Shown piece by piece: positions 1-6,832 of a stretch of DNA of 15,020 bases (positions are counted from its first letter, which is position 1; every line of letters starts with the position of its first letter). Source of the DNA: Nitrososphaerales archaeon. GTDB taxonomy: Archaea; Thermoproteota; Nitrososphaeria; Nitrososphaerales; CADDZS01. The position numbers and the translations under genes are program-made. The DNA lies in contig JASHXQ010000156.1 of the NCBI GenBank assembly GCA_030043455.1, positions 1 to 15,020 of the forward strand, given 5' to 3'. Under the pieces are notes generated by a model. It had not been told where the DNA came from, did no database searches, and saw only the letters and a program-made list of their open reading frames with translations.

Positions 1-330
1 AAACCAATCAAGGCCGGGATGTCAATTTTCATGGCCTCTTCCGGAGGCTTGTTGCTCCTGCAAAAAGACATCACGATCGACCTGGAGCAGTACAGAACTG
101 ATCTGATCAGAGCAGTCCAGGAAGCGTTAGGTCTGGCTGTCGAGATCGCCTACCCCACGCCAGAGTCGTTGCCGCTCATCATCGCAAGAGCTTCGAGAAA
201 CGCAACCGAAGTGGCCAAAGAATCGGGTTACATCACCTCAGACAACGCGGGAAGCGTTCTGGGCTTTGCGGAGGCTCAAGCAAACGCTCTTCTTGCCGCT
301 GCAAAGGCCAAGGGCTATACCGGGCAATAA
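1..330 (+). CDS. rpl10: Large ribosomal subunit protein L10/P0, C-terminal part (5' end outside window)
   Basis: The frame is open from base 1 and ends at a TAA at 328-330, so only about the last 109 residues are present. The start KPIKAGMS matches the archaeal L10 segment usually written IKPIEAGL. It is followed by an acidic stretch and two helical repeats around AYPTPESL and SGYITSDN, the AYPT-type repeats typical of archaeal L10/P0. This region forms the stalk base that carries L12 dimers. Many archaeal L10 proteins continue into an acidic, Lys/Glu-rich tail ending in a factor-binding peptide; here the protein stops at AKAKGYTGQ with no such tail. No L12 gene follows before the MFS gene. 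The family call rests on the repeat pattern; the missing tail may be normal for this lineage. Confidence 0.85.
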   Translation, partial: KPIKAGMSIFMASSGGLLLLQKDITIDLEQYRTDLIRAVQEALGLAVEIAYPTPESLPLIIARASRNATEVAKESGYITSDNAGSVLGFAEAQANALLAAAKAKGYTGQ

Positions 331-435
331 GTTCGACAGGAAAATTTCGTCGATTTCAAATCGTCCGACTGGTCGACAGCAAAATGGACGCCGGGATAAA
401 GACTCCTGGGGTTCCATCGTCGAGCGCGTGATAGC

Positions 436-1683
436 ATGTTCACCGAGCGACTAACGGCTTTTTCGTACATCCTCCGGACTTCGCCGGTCTACGTCGCAGT
501 CTTTTTGATGCGTTTTTCGTTCGCGTTCACTGTCGTGGCTATTCAGTACATTGTCCCGATTCCCTACGAAAGAGGGGTGATCTCCGCAGCCTATCCCTTG
601 CTGGAAATGCTGACTGGTGCCTTCTTCGGTGTACTTGCGGACAGAATTGGGAGAAAGTGGCTCGTCTCCGCCGCCCTCTTTTTCTCGTCCGGAATTACTC
701 TTTCCTTCACCTTCACCCGGAACTTCGCTTTGCTCGCCTTGATTCACGGCTTGCAGGGGATCTGTGCGGCGGCGATTATCACGAGTACTCTCGCTTCACT
801 TACAGATATGGCGAAGAAGGAAACGAGGGGCCGAGAAATGGGGCTCTATGATTTCTGCACCATTGGCGGATACGGAATGGGCTTTATTTTTTCGCTCCTG
901 ATCATTGACGGCAACCCGGCAAATGCCCTCACGCCATTCTATGTCGGAGCAACTTTCGCCCTAATCGCGGCTATCTATTGTGTTATCTTTCTGAAGGATC
1001 AGAAAGTTAGCGTTCCTGTAGTAGCCTCATTGAAAACAAACGTTGCCCAGATTATCTCCTCCCGCAGGTCCATCGCTCTTTTCGCGACTTGGTTCGTACT
1101 AACGGTCCTCATTGGCGTGGGGCTGACTTATACCCGAGAATTGTTCAACGGGATCCTGTCGCTGCGGGCTCTGGGCCTCTCGGGAAGGACGGGGGCTCTT
1201 TTCGGCTCCGCTACCAAGCTGGGACCGGTGGTAGCTGCGCTCCTGATTGGCGGAGTCATTTTGCTGGGTTTCAGCCAGACCGGATTGGGGGGACTATCCG
1301 ATCGCTACGGGAGGGACAGGCTGGTATCTCTCGGGGAGATCTCGATATTCGGCATTTTGGCTACGCTAATCCTCGACTTTCAAATCCATACAGATCGCTT
1401 CCTCGCGATCCCCTTTCTGCTGATTTTCGGCGCCGGACTCCTCGCCTTTACTCCCGCGGGTCTAGCCGAACTGGCCGACATTGCTCCCGAATCGGGTCGG
1501 GGGTCGACGATGGGCCTCTACTCTGTGGTAGTAGGGGCCGGTACAGTGTTTGCCCCCCTGGCCGGTGGCTTTCTCATCTCCAAATACGGGGTGGCTACTG
1601 GATTCTCGATCGTTTTCGTGATCGGCCTCTTGATCATGGCAGGGGTTCTGCTTTCGCGGATCTCGGAGAAGAAATCGCCCTGA
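436..1683 (+). CDS. MFS-family transporter
   Basis: This 415-residue protein is almost entirely hydrophobic and fits a 12-helix major facilitator. The signature loop between helices 2 and 3 is at residues 65-74 (GVLADRIGRK). A second copy sits in the equivalent loop of the C-terminal half at 285-294 (GGLSDRYGRD), so both six-helix bundles are complete. The family moves small solutes across the cytoplasmic membrane by uniport, symport or antiport; the sequence gives no substrate. The start is the ATG at 436. A weak TATA-like GGATAAAG lies about 35 bases upstream, and there is no clear Shine-Dalgarno, as expected for a short-leader archaeal mRNA. The last 50 bases overlap the 3' end of the opposite-strand SWIM gene. 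Drug/sugar efflux or metabolite uptake are equally possible. Confidence 0.9.
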   Translation: MFTERLTAFSYILRTSPVYVAVFLMRFSFAFTVVAIQYIVPIPYERGVISAAYPLLEMLTGAFFGVLADRIGRKWLVSAALFFSSGITLSFTFTRNFALLALIHGLQGICAAAIITSTLASLTDMAKKETRGREMGLYDFCTIGGYGMGFIFSLLIIDGNPANALTPFYVGATFALIAAIYCVIFLKDQKVSVPVVASLKTNVAQIISSRRSIALFATWFVLTVLIGVGLTYTRELFNGILSLRALGLSGRTGALFGSATKLGPVVAALLIGGVILLGFSQTGLGGLSDRYGRDRLVSLGEISIFGILATLILDFQIHTDRFLAIPFLLIFGAGLLAFTPAGLAELADIAPESGRGSTMGLYSVVVGAGTVFAPLAGGFLISKYGVATGFSIVFVIGLLIMAGVLLSRISEKKSP

Positions 1684-2092
1684 AATTATCTGAGAGGAGA
1701 GCTCTCAAGAACCGCGGATATTCCTCATCGCTAAAGTTCACGACGGCGTACAGTTCCTCCTTTAGAGCGATCTTCAGTGCAATCAGATGATAGCACTCGG
1801 GGACCTTTTCGCTCAGAACTCGGTAGTAAAAATCCCCGCAGGCGCAATACACTTTGCTCGCGTCCTTGGGATCGACGTCAACGAGGAAGTCGCATTCTCT
1901 TCCCACCACTGTCCAGATCGATTTCCCGCTCGGATGAAATCGATGCAGTTTTACTCCCTGATTGTCTACAACAGCTCGAGCCTTGCTCAATCTATTAGAT
2001 CCCGAAGACCCTCCAGAGCCAGTATGAGATTCAGATTCCCCTTGTCTTGTATAATTCAAAGCTTTAGCTGTCCTATCTCCATCGGATGCCAC
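1634..2092 (-). CDS. SWIM zinc-finger protein
   Basis: A 152-residue protein read from a GTG. The SWIM motif CxCx(n)CxH is complete: C83, C85, C100 and H102, within CACGDFYYRVL...CYH. A hydrophobic beta-strand region at about 58-73 precedes it, as in compact archaeal SWIM proteins. SWIM domains bind zinc and mediate DNA or protein contacts; the Sws1 branch works with RecA/RadA paralogues. Residues 1-33 are Ser/Gly-rich and look like a linker. The TTG at 1988-1990 (Leu35) is a possible alternative start just before the conserved core. The GTG is supported by a TATA-like CCTAAATAAG about 30 bases upstream on this strand. The gene is divergent from the phosphoesterase gene and overlaps the MFS 3' end. 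A repair role is inference from family and neighbour. Confidence 0.78.
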   Translation of the reverse strand: MASDGDRTAKALNYTRQGESESHTGSGGSSGSNRLSKARAVVDNQGVKLHRFHPSGKSIWTVVGRECDFLVDVDPKDASKVYCACGDFYYRVLSEKVPECYHLIALKIALKEELYAVVNFSDEEYPRFLRALLSDNFRAISSPRSAKAEPLP

Positions 2093-2120
2093 AAGTAGGC
2101 AGTTCCTGTACTTCCACGAT

Positions 2121-2130
2121 CTTATTTAGG
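2121..2130. promoter_or_regulatory. Shared TATA-like element between the SWIM and phosphoesterase genes
   Basis: The sequence is CTTATTTAGG on the + strand and CCTAAATAAG on the - strand, so it reads as an archaeal TATA box both ways. With a start site about 25 bases away, the minus transcript would begin near 2100, just before the SWIM GTG at 2092. The plus transcript would begin near 2150, just before the TTG at 2157. This favours TTG 2157 over the upstream GTG 2139 for the phosphoesterase. Inferred from spacing only. Confidence 0.45.
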
Positions 2131-2156
2131 CATATTGAGTGAAGAGAGGCCAACTT

Positions 2157-2948
2157 TTGAAGATCAAGACGCTCTTTGAGCAAAGGGGGGTGTTACTCCA
2201 GCCCAGTCCCGTTGAAGGCGAAATCCTGCCTCCGGGGCCTACTCTGGTGATTTCTGATCTTCACATCGGCTTTGAAGAGAAATTCAAGAGCTCCGGAGTG
2301 AACATTGAAACTAACATTGCCAAGATGGCCGCTGAACTCGAAGCAATCATCGATCAGAATCGTGCGGAGGCTCTGGTCATCGCCGGAGACGTGAAGTCCG
2401 GAATCGACCGAATTACCCAATCGGAGTGGGAGAACGTGCCTAAATTTCTAAACCGCATTTCCAAGAAATGTCGTATTACAATTGTCCCCGGAAATCACGA
2501 TGGCGGCTTGCAGAATCTCGTTCCGGATTCGGTACAGGTCGCTGATATCAACGGCATTGCTATTGAAGATACTTTGGTTATTCACGGGCACACCAGACCT
2601 CTGGCGAAATTCAAGGACTGTAACCGGGTCATCATGGGCCACGTCCATCCAATTTTCCAGAAAAGGGGGAATCCTCTTTCCGGTTTGCCCGTGTGGGCCT
2701 TCGTCCGGTTGAGCAAAAAAGCACTCCTTCAAGAGATCATCGGTGAAGAAGACTCCATGGTAGATGTCATCGTTCTACCATCGTTCAATTCTGACCTAAC
2801 TGTGTCCGGCTACTTTGGTGAAGAAATCAACTCCGAAAGGAGACAGGCTCCAGTTGTCAGGGAATTGCGCACAGCCCCGGAAGCGATCATCACCACACTA
2901 AACGCAGAGGTGATAGGTGACGCCTCTCTGCTCCCCTCTGTTTTCTGA
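2157..2948 (+). CDS. SbcD/Mre11-related metallophosphoesterase (COG1407-type)
   Basis: Calcineurin-like metallophosphoesterase with all core metal-binding motifs. Numbered from TTG 2157, these are SDLHIG (D34, H36), AGDVK (D78), GNHDG (N113, H114, D115), HGH (H143-H145) and MGHVH (H162, H164). The order and the short insertions match the archaeal SbcD-related phosphoesterase family (COG1407). In other archaea and bacteria that family is found beside Lhr-type helicases or DNA ligases and is thought to act on nucleic acids. Only the phosphatase core and a short C-terminal extension are present; there is no Mre11 capping domain and no Rad50 partner nearby. An in-frame GTG at 2139 is an alternative start (269 residues), but it would precede the transcription start predicted from the shared TATA element. 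The actual substrate is unknown. Confidence 0.88.
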   Translation: MKIKTLFEQRGVLLQPSPVEGEILPPGPTLVISDLHIGFEEKFKSSGVNIETNIAKMAAELEAIIDQNRAEALVIAGDVKSGIDRITQSEWENVPKFLNRISKKCRITIVPGNHDGGLQNLVPDSVQVADINGIAIEDTLVIHGHTRPLAKFKDCNRVIMGHVHPIFQKRGNPLSGLPVWAFVRLSKKALLQEIIGEEDSMVDVIVLPSFNSDLTVSGYFGEEINSERRQAPVVRELRTAPEAIITTLNAEVIGDASLLPSVF

Positions 2949-3023
2949 ACGGTTTTAGCGCAAGCTTTCTATTCGCCAAATCCTAGAGCTTCTTCACAGC
3001 CGTCCAGAGATTACGAAAGAAAA

Positions 3024-3641
3024 TTGTTGCTGCCCCCCGTACAGGAAATTAAAAAGCGCCGAGTTGCCTTGGGGATCAGTCAGAAAAGGCTCGCCGCGAG
3101 TGTTGGGGCGAGCCAATCTCTGATCGCCAAGATCGAGAGCAATCGGGTGAACCCGTCTTACGATGTCGTGAAAAAAATCTTCGAGTATCTCGATCGGATT
3201 GAGCAGCCTAAGATCGGCCTCGCCAAAGACGTGGAAAAACGAGATCTCGTGTGGGTGAAGAAGGGCGAGCGAGTTATCGACGCTGCCGAAAAAATGAGGC
3301 AGCACGGTTTCTCCCAGCTCCCGGTACGGGATGACAAAGAGGAGATTTGCGTAGGCAGCATCTCTGAAAGACAGATTATGCAAGGAATCTTGCGGGAGCC
3401 AAACCCCAAATTCTACTATGAAAAACCCGTATCGGAAGTGATGCAGGAGCAGTTTCCTGTTGTTGACGAAAGACTTCCTGTTACTGCCGTGGCTCTGCTC
3501 TTACAGCATTCGCAGGCTGTGCTCACGGCTCGCCGTGGAAAGATCAGCGGTATCATAACGCCGAGCGACTTGCTTTCAATGAATTCGGGACGCGTTATGC
3601 AGAAGAGAGATACCCCGGCAGCTGAAAAAATAGAAACCTAA
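3024..3641 (+). CDS. Transcriptional regulator with XRE-type HTH and two CBS domains
   Basis: A 205-residue protein. Residues 4-60 form a Cro/CI-type helix-turn-helix (LGISQKRLAASVGASQSL then IAKIESNRVNPSY). Two CBS domains follow at about 70-130 and 135-190, which normally bind adenosyl ligands such as AMP, ATP or SAM and pass an energy or ligand signal to the DNA-binding part. This HTH-CBS-CBS layout (COG3620-like) is widespread in archaea. The start is TTG 3024: the MLLPP opening matches where family members begin, and a second TTG follows directly. No strong Shine-Dalgarno is visible. The gene is convergent with the thermosome gene, so the two do not share a promoter; its target genes cannot be read from the sequence. 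Confidence 0.87.
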   Translation: MLLPPVQEIKKRRVALGISQKRLAASVGASQSLIAKIESNRVNPSYDVVKKIFEYLDRIEQPKIGLAKDVEKRDLVWVKKGERVIDAAEKMRQHGFSQLPVRDDKEEICVGSISERQIMQGILREPNPKFYYEKPVSEVMQEQFPVVDERLPVTAVALLLQHSQAVLTARRGKISGIITPSDLLSMNSGRVMQKRDTPAAEKIET

Positions 3642-3675
3642 AAAAAGTAGAAGGTGACAGTCCCAAAAAGGACTG
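3640..3675 (-). terminator. Probable terminator of the thermosome gene
   Basis: Downstream of the thermosome stop, the minus strand reads a perfect 6-bp stem, CAGTCC...GGACTG (3658-3663 with 3670-3675), with a T-rich loop. A run of seven T's (3640-3646) follows 11 bases later. Archaeal RNA polymerase terminates at oligo-T, so the T-run may matter more than the hairpin. The HTH-CBS stop codon lies at the edge of the run. Confidence 0.5.
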
Positions 3676-3694
3676 CCGCCTTAATAGATGAGGT

Positions 3695-5347
3695 CTATTC
3701 GTCCATGCCGCCGCCCATTCCACCCATGCCTCCGCCTCCGGGTCCACCGGGCGGCATTGGCGGAGTCTTCATCTTGCTCGACGCGATTACGTCGTCGATG
3801 CGCAAGATCATGCTGGCGGCTTCAGTAGCAGATTTGATGATCTGTTGTTTGACGGCCTCGGGCTCGAACACTTCTTCAGCTTCCATGTCGCTCACCTTTC
3901 CGGCGAGGACGTTGGCTCCGAACCATTTCTTGCCCTGACCGTGTTTCGCTCTCAGTTCCACCTGTGTGTCTATCGGATCCATTCCTGCATTTTCAGCGAG
4001 AGTCAGCGGGATTGATTCCAGTGCATCCGCATATTTCTGCACGGCGAGCTGTTCACGGCCCGAGAGAGAATTCGCCCATTCGCGTAACTCGTACGAGAGC
4101 TCGGCCTCAGGTGCACCTCCACCCACAACGACTGCTGGGTGTTCAATAACATCCTTCACGACCATCAGTGCATCATGAATGCTTCTTTCTGCTTCGTCGG
4201 TCACCCTCTGGGTAGCTCCGCGGACGAGAATCGTCGTGGACTTCGGATTCTTCGCACCTTCGACGAAGACCCACTTGTCTTCCTCTACTTTGCGCTCCTC
4301 AACCAGCTGAGCCTTGCCTAGGTCCTTCTCATTAAGGTCCTCGAGATTCGTTACCACGCGGCCACCGGTCGCTTTGGCAAGCTTTGTCATGTCAGACTCT
4401 TTCACTCTGCGCACCGCGAGCACTCCCGCCTTTGCAAGGTAATGCTGAGCGATGTCATCAATGCCTTTCTGGCAAATGACCACGTTAGCACCAGTAGCGG
4501 TGACCTTGTCCACCATCGATTTCAGCATCGTGTTCTCCTCGTCCAAGAATTGCTTGATCTGTGAAGGATCGCTGATGTTGATCTTGGCATCAAATTCGGT
4601 CTTCTCGATTTCAAGAGGCGAGTTGATCAGGGCGATCTTGGCCCCTTCGATCCGCTTCGGCATCCCGGCGTGCACGACTTCTTTGTCCAAGATAATACCC
4701 TTGACAAGCTCGGTCGCCTTCAAACCGCTGCCAGGCTTCTTCTCTACTTTAACATCGTCAATATCCACACGGTAATCTTCTCCGACTTTTTCAGCAACCG
4801 CGAGCAACGCATCCACACAGAGCGCCGCGAGATAATCCGATTCTTTGCTGATCAGCTTCGAGGCCATCGAGGTCTTTGCTACTTTGATCAGCCACTTGCG
4901 ATCAGTGGGCGGAACCGGAATAGCGATCTTGTCCAAAATCTGTAGCGCCTTTGCGGCAGCTTTCCGGTAACCATCTACTACAATTGTAGGATGCACATCC
5001 TCCTTGATCAGATCTTCTGCATTGTCCAGCAGAGAACCTGCGAGAACCACGGCAGAAGTTGTACCGTCGCCAACCTCATTGTCGGTAGTCTTCGAGATTT
5101 CGACAACCATTTTGGCGGCCGGATGCTGCACATCAATCTCTTTCAAAATTGTGGCACCGTCGTTTGTGATCGTCACATCGCCCAGTGTATCCACGAGCAT
5201 TTTATCCATGCCTCGAGGCCCTAAACTGGTCTTCACGATTTCGGCGATCAATTTGGCGGCGAAAATATTGTTCCTCTGCGCGTCACGTCCCTTACTCTCT
5301 GAGCTCCCTTCCTTCAGAATCAAAACGGGAGTACCTGCTTGACTCAT
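3695..5347 (-). CDS. ths: Thermosome subunit (group II chaperonin)
   Basis: A 550-residue, full-length group II chaperonin subunit. It assembles into a double-ring ATP-driven cytosolic folding chamber with a built-in lid. Equatorial ATP-binding signatures are present: GPRGMDKM at 43-50, TNDGA at 61-65 and GDGTT at 93-97, plus [12 protein letters not shown] in the C-terminal equatorial part. The C-terminus is the Gly/Met-rich GGMGGM-type tail usual in archaea. The ATG at 5345-5347 has a GAGAGGT Shine-Dalgarno-like site (5357-5363) nine bases upstream, and a TTTTAATA box at 5402-5409. It is divergent from a Phr-like repressor gene, with a repeat/palindrome at the expected start site, so repression by that neighbour is likely (inference). 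Many archaea have a second, paralogous subunit gene; only one is in this window. Confidence 0.98.
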   Translation of the reverse strand: MSQAGTPVLILKEGSSESKGRDAQRNNIFAAKLIAEIVKTSLGPRGMDKMLVDTLGDVTITNDGATILKEIDVQHPAAKMVVEISKTTDNEVGDGTTSAVVLAGSLLDNAEDLIKEDVHPTIVVDGYRKAAAKALQILDKIAIPVPPTDRKWLIKVAKTSMASKLISKESDYLAALCVDALLAVAEKVGEDYRVDIDDVKVEKKPGSGLKATELVKGIILDKEVVHAGMPKRIEGAKIALINSPLEIEKTEFDAKINISDPSQIKQFLDEENTMLKSMVDKVTATGANVVICQKGIDDIAQHYLAKAGVLAVRRVKESDMTKLAKATGGRVVTNLEDLNEKDLGKAQLVEERKVEEDKWVFVEGAKNPKSTTILVRGATQRVTDEAERSIHDALMVVKDVIEHPAVVVGGGAPEAELSYELREWANSLSGREQLAVQKYADALESIPLTLAENAGMDPIDTQVELRAKHGQGKKWFGANVLAGKVSDMEAEEVFEPEAVKQQIIKSATEAASMILRIDDVIASSKMKTPPMPPGGPGGGGMGGMGGGMDE

Positions 5348-5356
5348 TTACATCAT

Positions 5357-5363
5357 ACCTCTC
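5357..5363 (-). promoter_or_regulatory. Shine-Dalgarno-like site of the thermosome gene
   Basis: GAGAGGT on the minus strand, nine bases before the ATG. It is one of the few recognisable Shine-Dalgarno sites in this window; most of the other genes seem to rely on short or absent leaders. Confidence 0.5.
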
Positions 5364-5390
5364 GGGTTACTAACCTTTAGAAACTAACCC
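5364..5390. promoter_or_regulatory. Candidate operator at the thermosome transcription start
   Basis: On the + strand the block begins GGGTTACTAACC and ends CTAACCC. It contains a perfect palindrome GGTTA-C-TAACC (5365-5375), a direct repeat of CTAACC (5370-5375 and 5384-5389), and an outer inverted pair GGGTTA/TAACCC (5364-5369 and 5385-5390). It lies 12-38 bases downstream of the thermosome TATA box, over the predicted start site near 5380. Phr-type repressors are known to act by binding at the start site, which blocks RNA polymerase recruitment. Binding by the adjacent regulator is inference. Confidence 0.5.
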
Positions 5391-5401
5391 AAGGGGAAAC
5401 C

Positions 5402-5413
5402 TATTAAAATTAT
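5402..5413. promoter_or_regulatory. Divergent TATA region of the thermosome and Phr-like genes
   Basis: TATTAAAATTAT on the + strand. On the minus strand 5402-5409 reads TTTTAATA, close to the archaeal TATA consensus, and places the thermosome start near 5380. In the + direction the same AT block would place a start near 5433, upstream of the regulator's ATG at 5460 but downstream of an in-frame GTG at 5415. Confidence 0.55.
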
Positions 5414-5459
5414 CGTGAACCAAGGGAAGTCGGAGACTCTTTCCGGGCGCTTTTTTTGC

Positions 5460-6173
5460 ATGGCCATGGTCACTGATCCGGAAAACATTGACGTTCTCTT
5501 GGAGATCCTGGGCAATGAAACTCGCCGGAGAATTCTTCAGCTACTCGCTGACGAGCCACGCTATTTTATCCAGCTATCCAAGGACTTGGGAGTCTCACAA
5601 CAGGCAGTTTTGAAGCATCTAGAAATTCTGGAGCGTTCCGGATTCGTGACCTCTTCACAAAGAGAAAGTGAATTCGCTGCTCCAAAAAGAAAGTATTTCC
5701 AGCTGAATCGTTCTTGCATGCTGGCGATTGGCATCACTAACGATGCAGTACAATTTGTGTTCCACGACATTCCGCAAGAGCCAGGAAGAGACTCCCTCAA
5801 GCAAATTGAGCTGAAGTCGATCCAGAAAGGAGTCGCTGAGCTGGAGAAGGAGAAGGACCATTCCAAGGTCGTGACTCTGAGCGATTCACTCCTCCGGGAT
5901 ATCAACCAGAAATTGAAAGATCTGGCAAACACCGAAATTTCTCTCCTGCGGCTGAAACAGCGAATTACAAGGATGGCCCACGAATCGATCCGGGAATCGG
6001 TCGCGGAAGAGCTCGAAAGACAGATCCTTTATTCTACCATTGGAGAGGATAGGCGCCCCGATATCAACGAATTGTCGGAAAGACTGGACGCAAGAGAGCG
6101 AGAGGTAAACGAGGCGATCCGGTCACTGAGGCGCAGACTGCAGAACGACGCTATCTTTGACAGCGCGGAATAA
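5460..6173 (+). CDS. Phr-like heat-shock repressor (ArsR-family winged helix)
   Basis: A 237-residue protein. Residues 11-82 form an ArsR-type winged helix: LGNETRRRILQLLADEP, then the recognition helix region LGVSQQAVLKHLEILERSGFV, then a wing ending KRKYFQL. The order and wording closely match the Pyrococcus heat-shock regulator Phr (LGNETRRRILFLL...KAVLEHLRILEEAGLI...RKYY), recalled from memory. A coiled-coil-like segment follows at about 110-190. The C-terminus (about 187-228, DINELSERLDAREREVNEAIRSLRRR in outline) resembles a second small helix-turn-helix. The ATG at 5460 (or 5466) fits the TATA position and the Phr N-terminus; the in-frame GTG at 5415 gives 15 extra residues with no family match. 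Divergence from the thermosome gene supports a role in heat-shock control. Direct proof of the target is absent. Confidence 0.8.
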   Translation: MAMVTDPENIDVLLEILGNETRRRILQLLADEPRYFIQLSKDLGVSQQAVLKHLEILERSGFVTSSQRESEFAAPKRKYFQLNRSCMLAIGITNDAVQFVFHDIPQEPGRDSLKQIELKSIQKGVAELEKEKDHSKVVTLSDSLLRDINQKLKDLANTEISLLRLKQRITRMAHESIRESVAEELERQILYSTIGEDRRPDINELSERLDAREREVNEAIRSLRRRLQNDAIFDSAE

Positions 6174-6179
6174 AGCCAA

Positions 6180-6187
6180 ATTTTTAA
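6180..6187 (+). promoter_or_regulatory. TATA box of the small zinc-ribbon gene
   Basis: ATTTTTAA seven bases after the regulator's stop codon. It predicts a start near 6208-6210, about 12 bases before the ATG at 6222, the normal short archaeal leader. The T-run could also help terminate the upstream transcript. Confidence 0.45.
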
Positions 6188-6221
6188 GGGAAAACGCCCA
6201 TACATAGTACGTCCTAGAATC

Positions 6222-6359
6222 ATGCCCATGGTCAGCTCCGGGGACTGGGAATGCCCCAAATGTCACAGCAAGAACGTCGGCCTAGCGAAAGCCACGAAGA
6301 AGTCAGCGAAGATGATGTGCAACGATTGCGGCTTCAAAGGGTCGCCGATGAATTTCTGA
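6222..6359 (+). CDS. 45-residue zinc-ribbon protein
   Basis: This small gene starts at ATG 6222 (or ATG 6228) and ends at TGA 6357-6359. The product opens MPMVSSGDWECPKCHSK and contains two CxxC knuckles, C11-C14 and C33-C36, about 18 residues apart. That spacing is typical of a single zinc ribbon. The linker is Lys-rich, which would suit RNA or DNA contact or docking on a larger complex. A TATA box sits at a fitting distance. I do not recognise a named family; small zinc ribbons occur as ribosome- and transcription-associated proteins in archaea. The paired cysteines, the clean start and the promoter make a real gene likely. Function unknown. Confidence 0.72.
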   Translation: MPMVSSGDWECPKCHSKNVGLAKATKKSAKMMCNDCGFKGSPMNF

Positions 6360-6499
6360 TCCTAAGCTGAACCACTGCTCTAGCTGAGAGAAAATAGACG
6401 ATAGTTTTTCGTCGGGCGTTTTCGAAAACCGGTATTTCGGCGATCCACCCAAACGCTGATAAGCAATCTCAACTCTCTCAGCCTCGGTATAGTAACGTT

Positions 6500-6832
6500 T
6501 TGAGTGATCGACGGCGCAGCCAGAGAGGGAGCTTTTACGGCGACAAGCGGCCTGCGGGATACGAACCGAGAAGAAGCAGGAGAGAGGAAGAATCGGCGCA
6601 GCGCGCGGAATCCGGCGCAAAACCCGTCGAAGTCGGAAAGGAATACAAAGTACGAGTAATTGATCGTTCCGAAAGAGGGGAGGGAGTAGCAAGGATCGAG
6701 GGATTTATTGTGTTTATACGCGGTGCAAAACCAGGTGAAGAAGTAAAGATCAAGATTACGAATGTAGGTGCGAGGGCAGCAACTGGTGAAATTGTGCCAG
6801 AACCTGCTCCCGTCTCGACTGGGACTACTTGA
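6500..6832 (+). CDS. TRAM-domain RNA-binding protein
   Basis: A 110-residue protein. Residues 1-40 are Arg/Ser/Glu-rich and disordered-looking. Residues 43-100 form a TRAM domain (VGKEYKVRVIDRSERGEGVA, then RIEGFIVFIRGAKPGEEV, then KIKITNVGARAATGEIV), the OB-like fold found at the end of tRNA-modifying enzymes. Stand-alone archaeal TRAM proteins behave like RNA chaperones, in a role like bacterial cold-shock proteins; that function is from the family. The start is TTG 6500; no ATG exists in the frame before the domain. A weak TATA-like CTGATAAGC lies at about 6458-6466. The last eight bases overlap the end of the convergent polymerase IV gene. Confidence 0.88.
   Translation: MSDRRRSQRGSFYGDKRPAGYEPRRSRREEESAQRAESGAKPVEVGKEYKVRVIDRSERGEGVARIEGFIVFIRGAKPGEEVKIKITNVGARAATGEIVPEPAPVSTGTT

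Noticed and set aside
331..435. Possible L12 gene, acidic tail or RNA gene between L10 and MFS
   Set aside because: No frame encodes an acidic or L12-like peptide and no tRNA-like fold is evident; only a weak TATA-like GGATAAAG is seen.
3716..3760. Repetitive Pro/Gly-rich tract as a DNA repeat
   Set aside because: It is the normal Gly/Met tail of the thermosome read on the opposite strand.
5415..5459. GTG 5415 as the start of the Phr-like regulator
   Set aside because: It lies upstream of the transcription start implied by the TATA region and adds 15 residues without family similarity; ATG 5460/5466 fits the Phr N-terminus.
6360..6692. Minus-strand open frame across the gap before TRAM and over its N-terminus
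   Set aside because: It is mostly antisense to the TRAM and zinc-ribbon genes, its start region is Arg/Pro/Leu-rich as in antisense frames, and it shows no motif or promoter.
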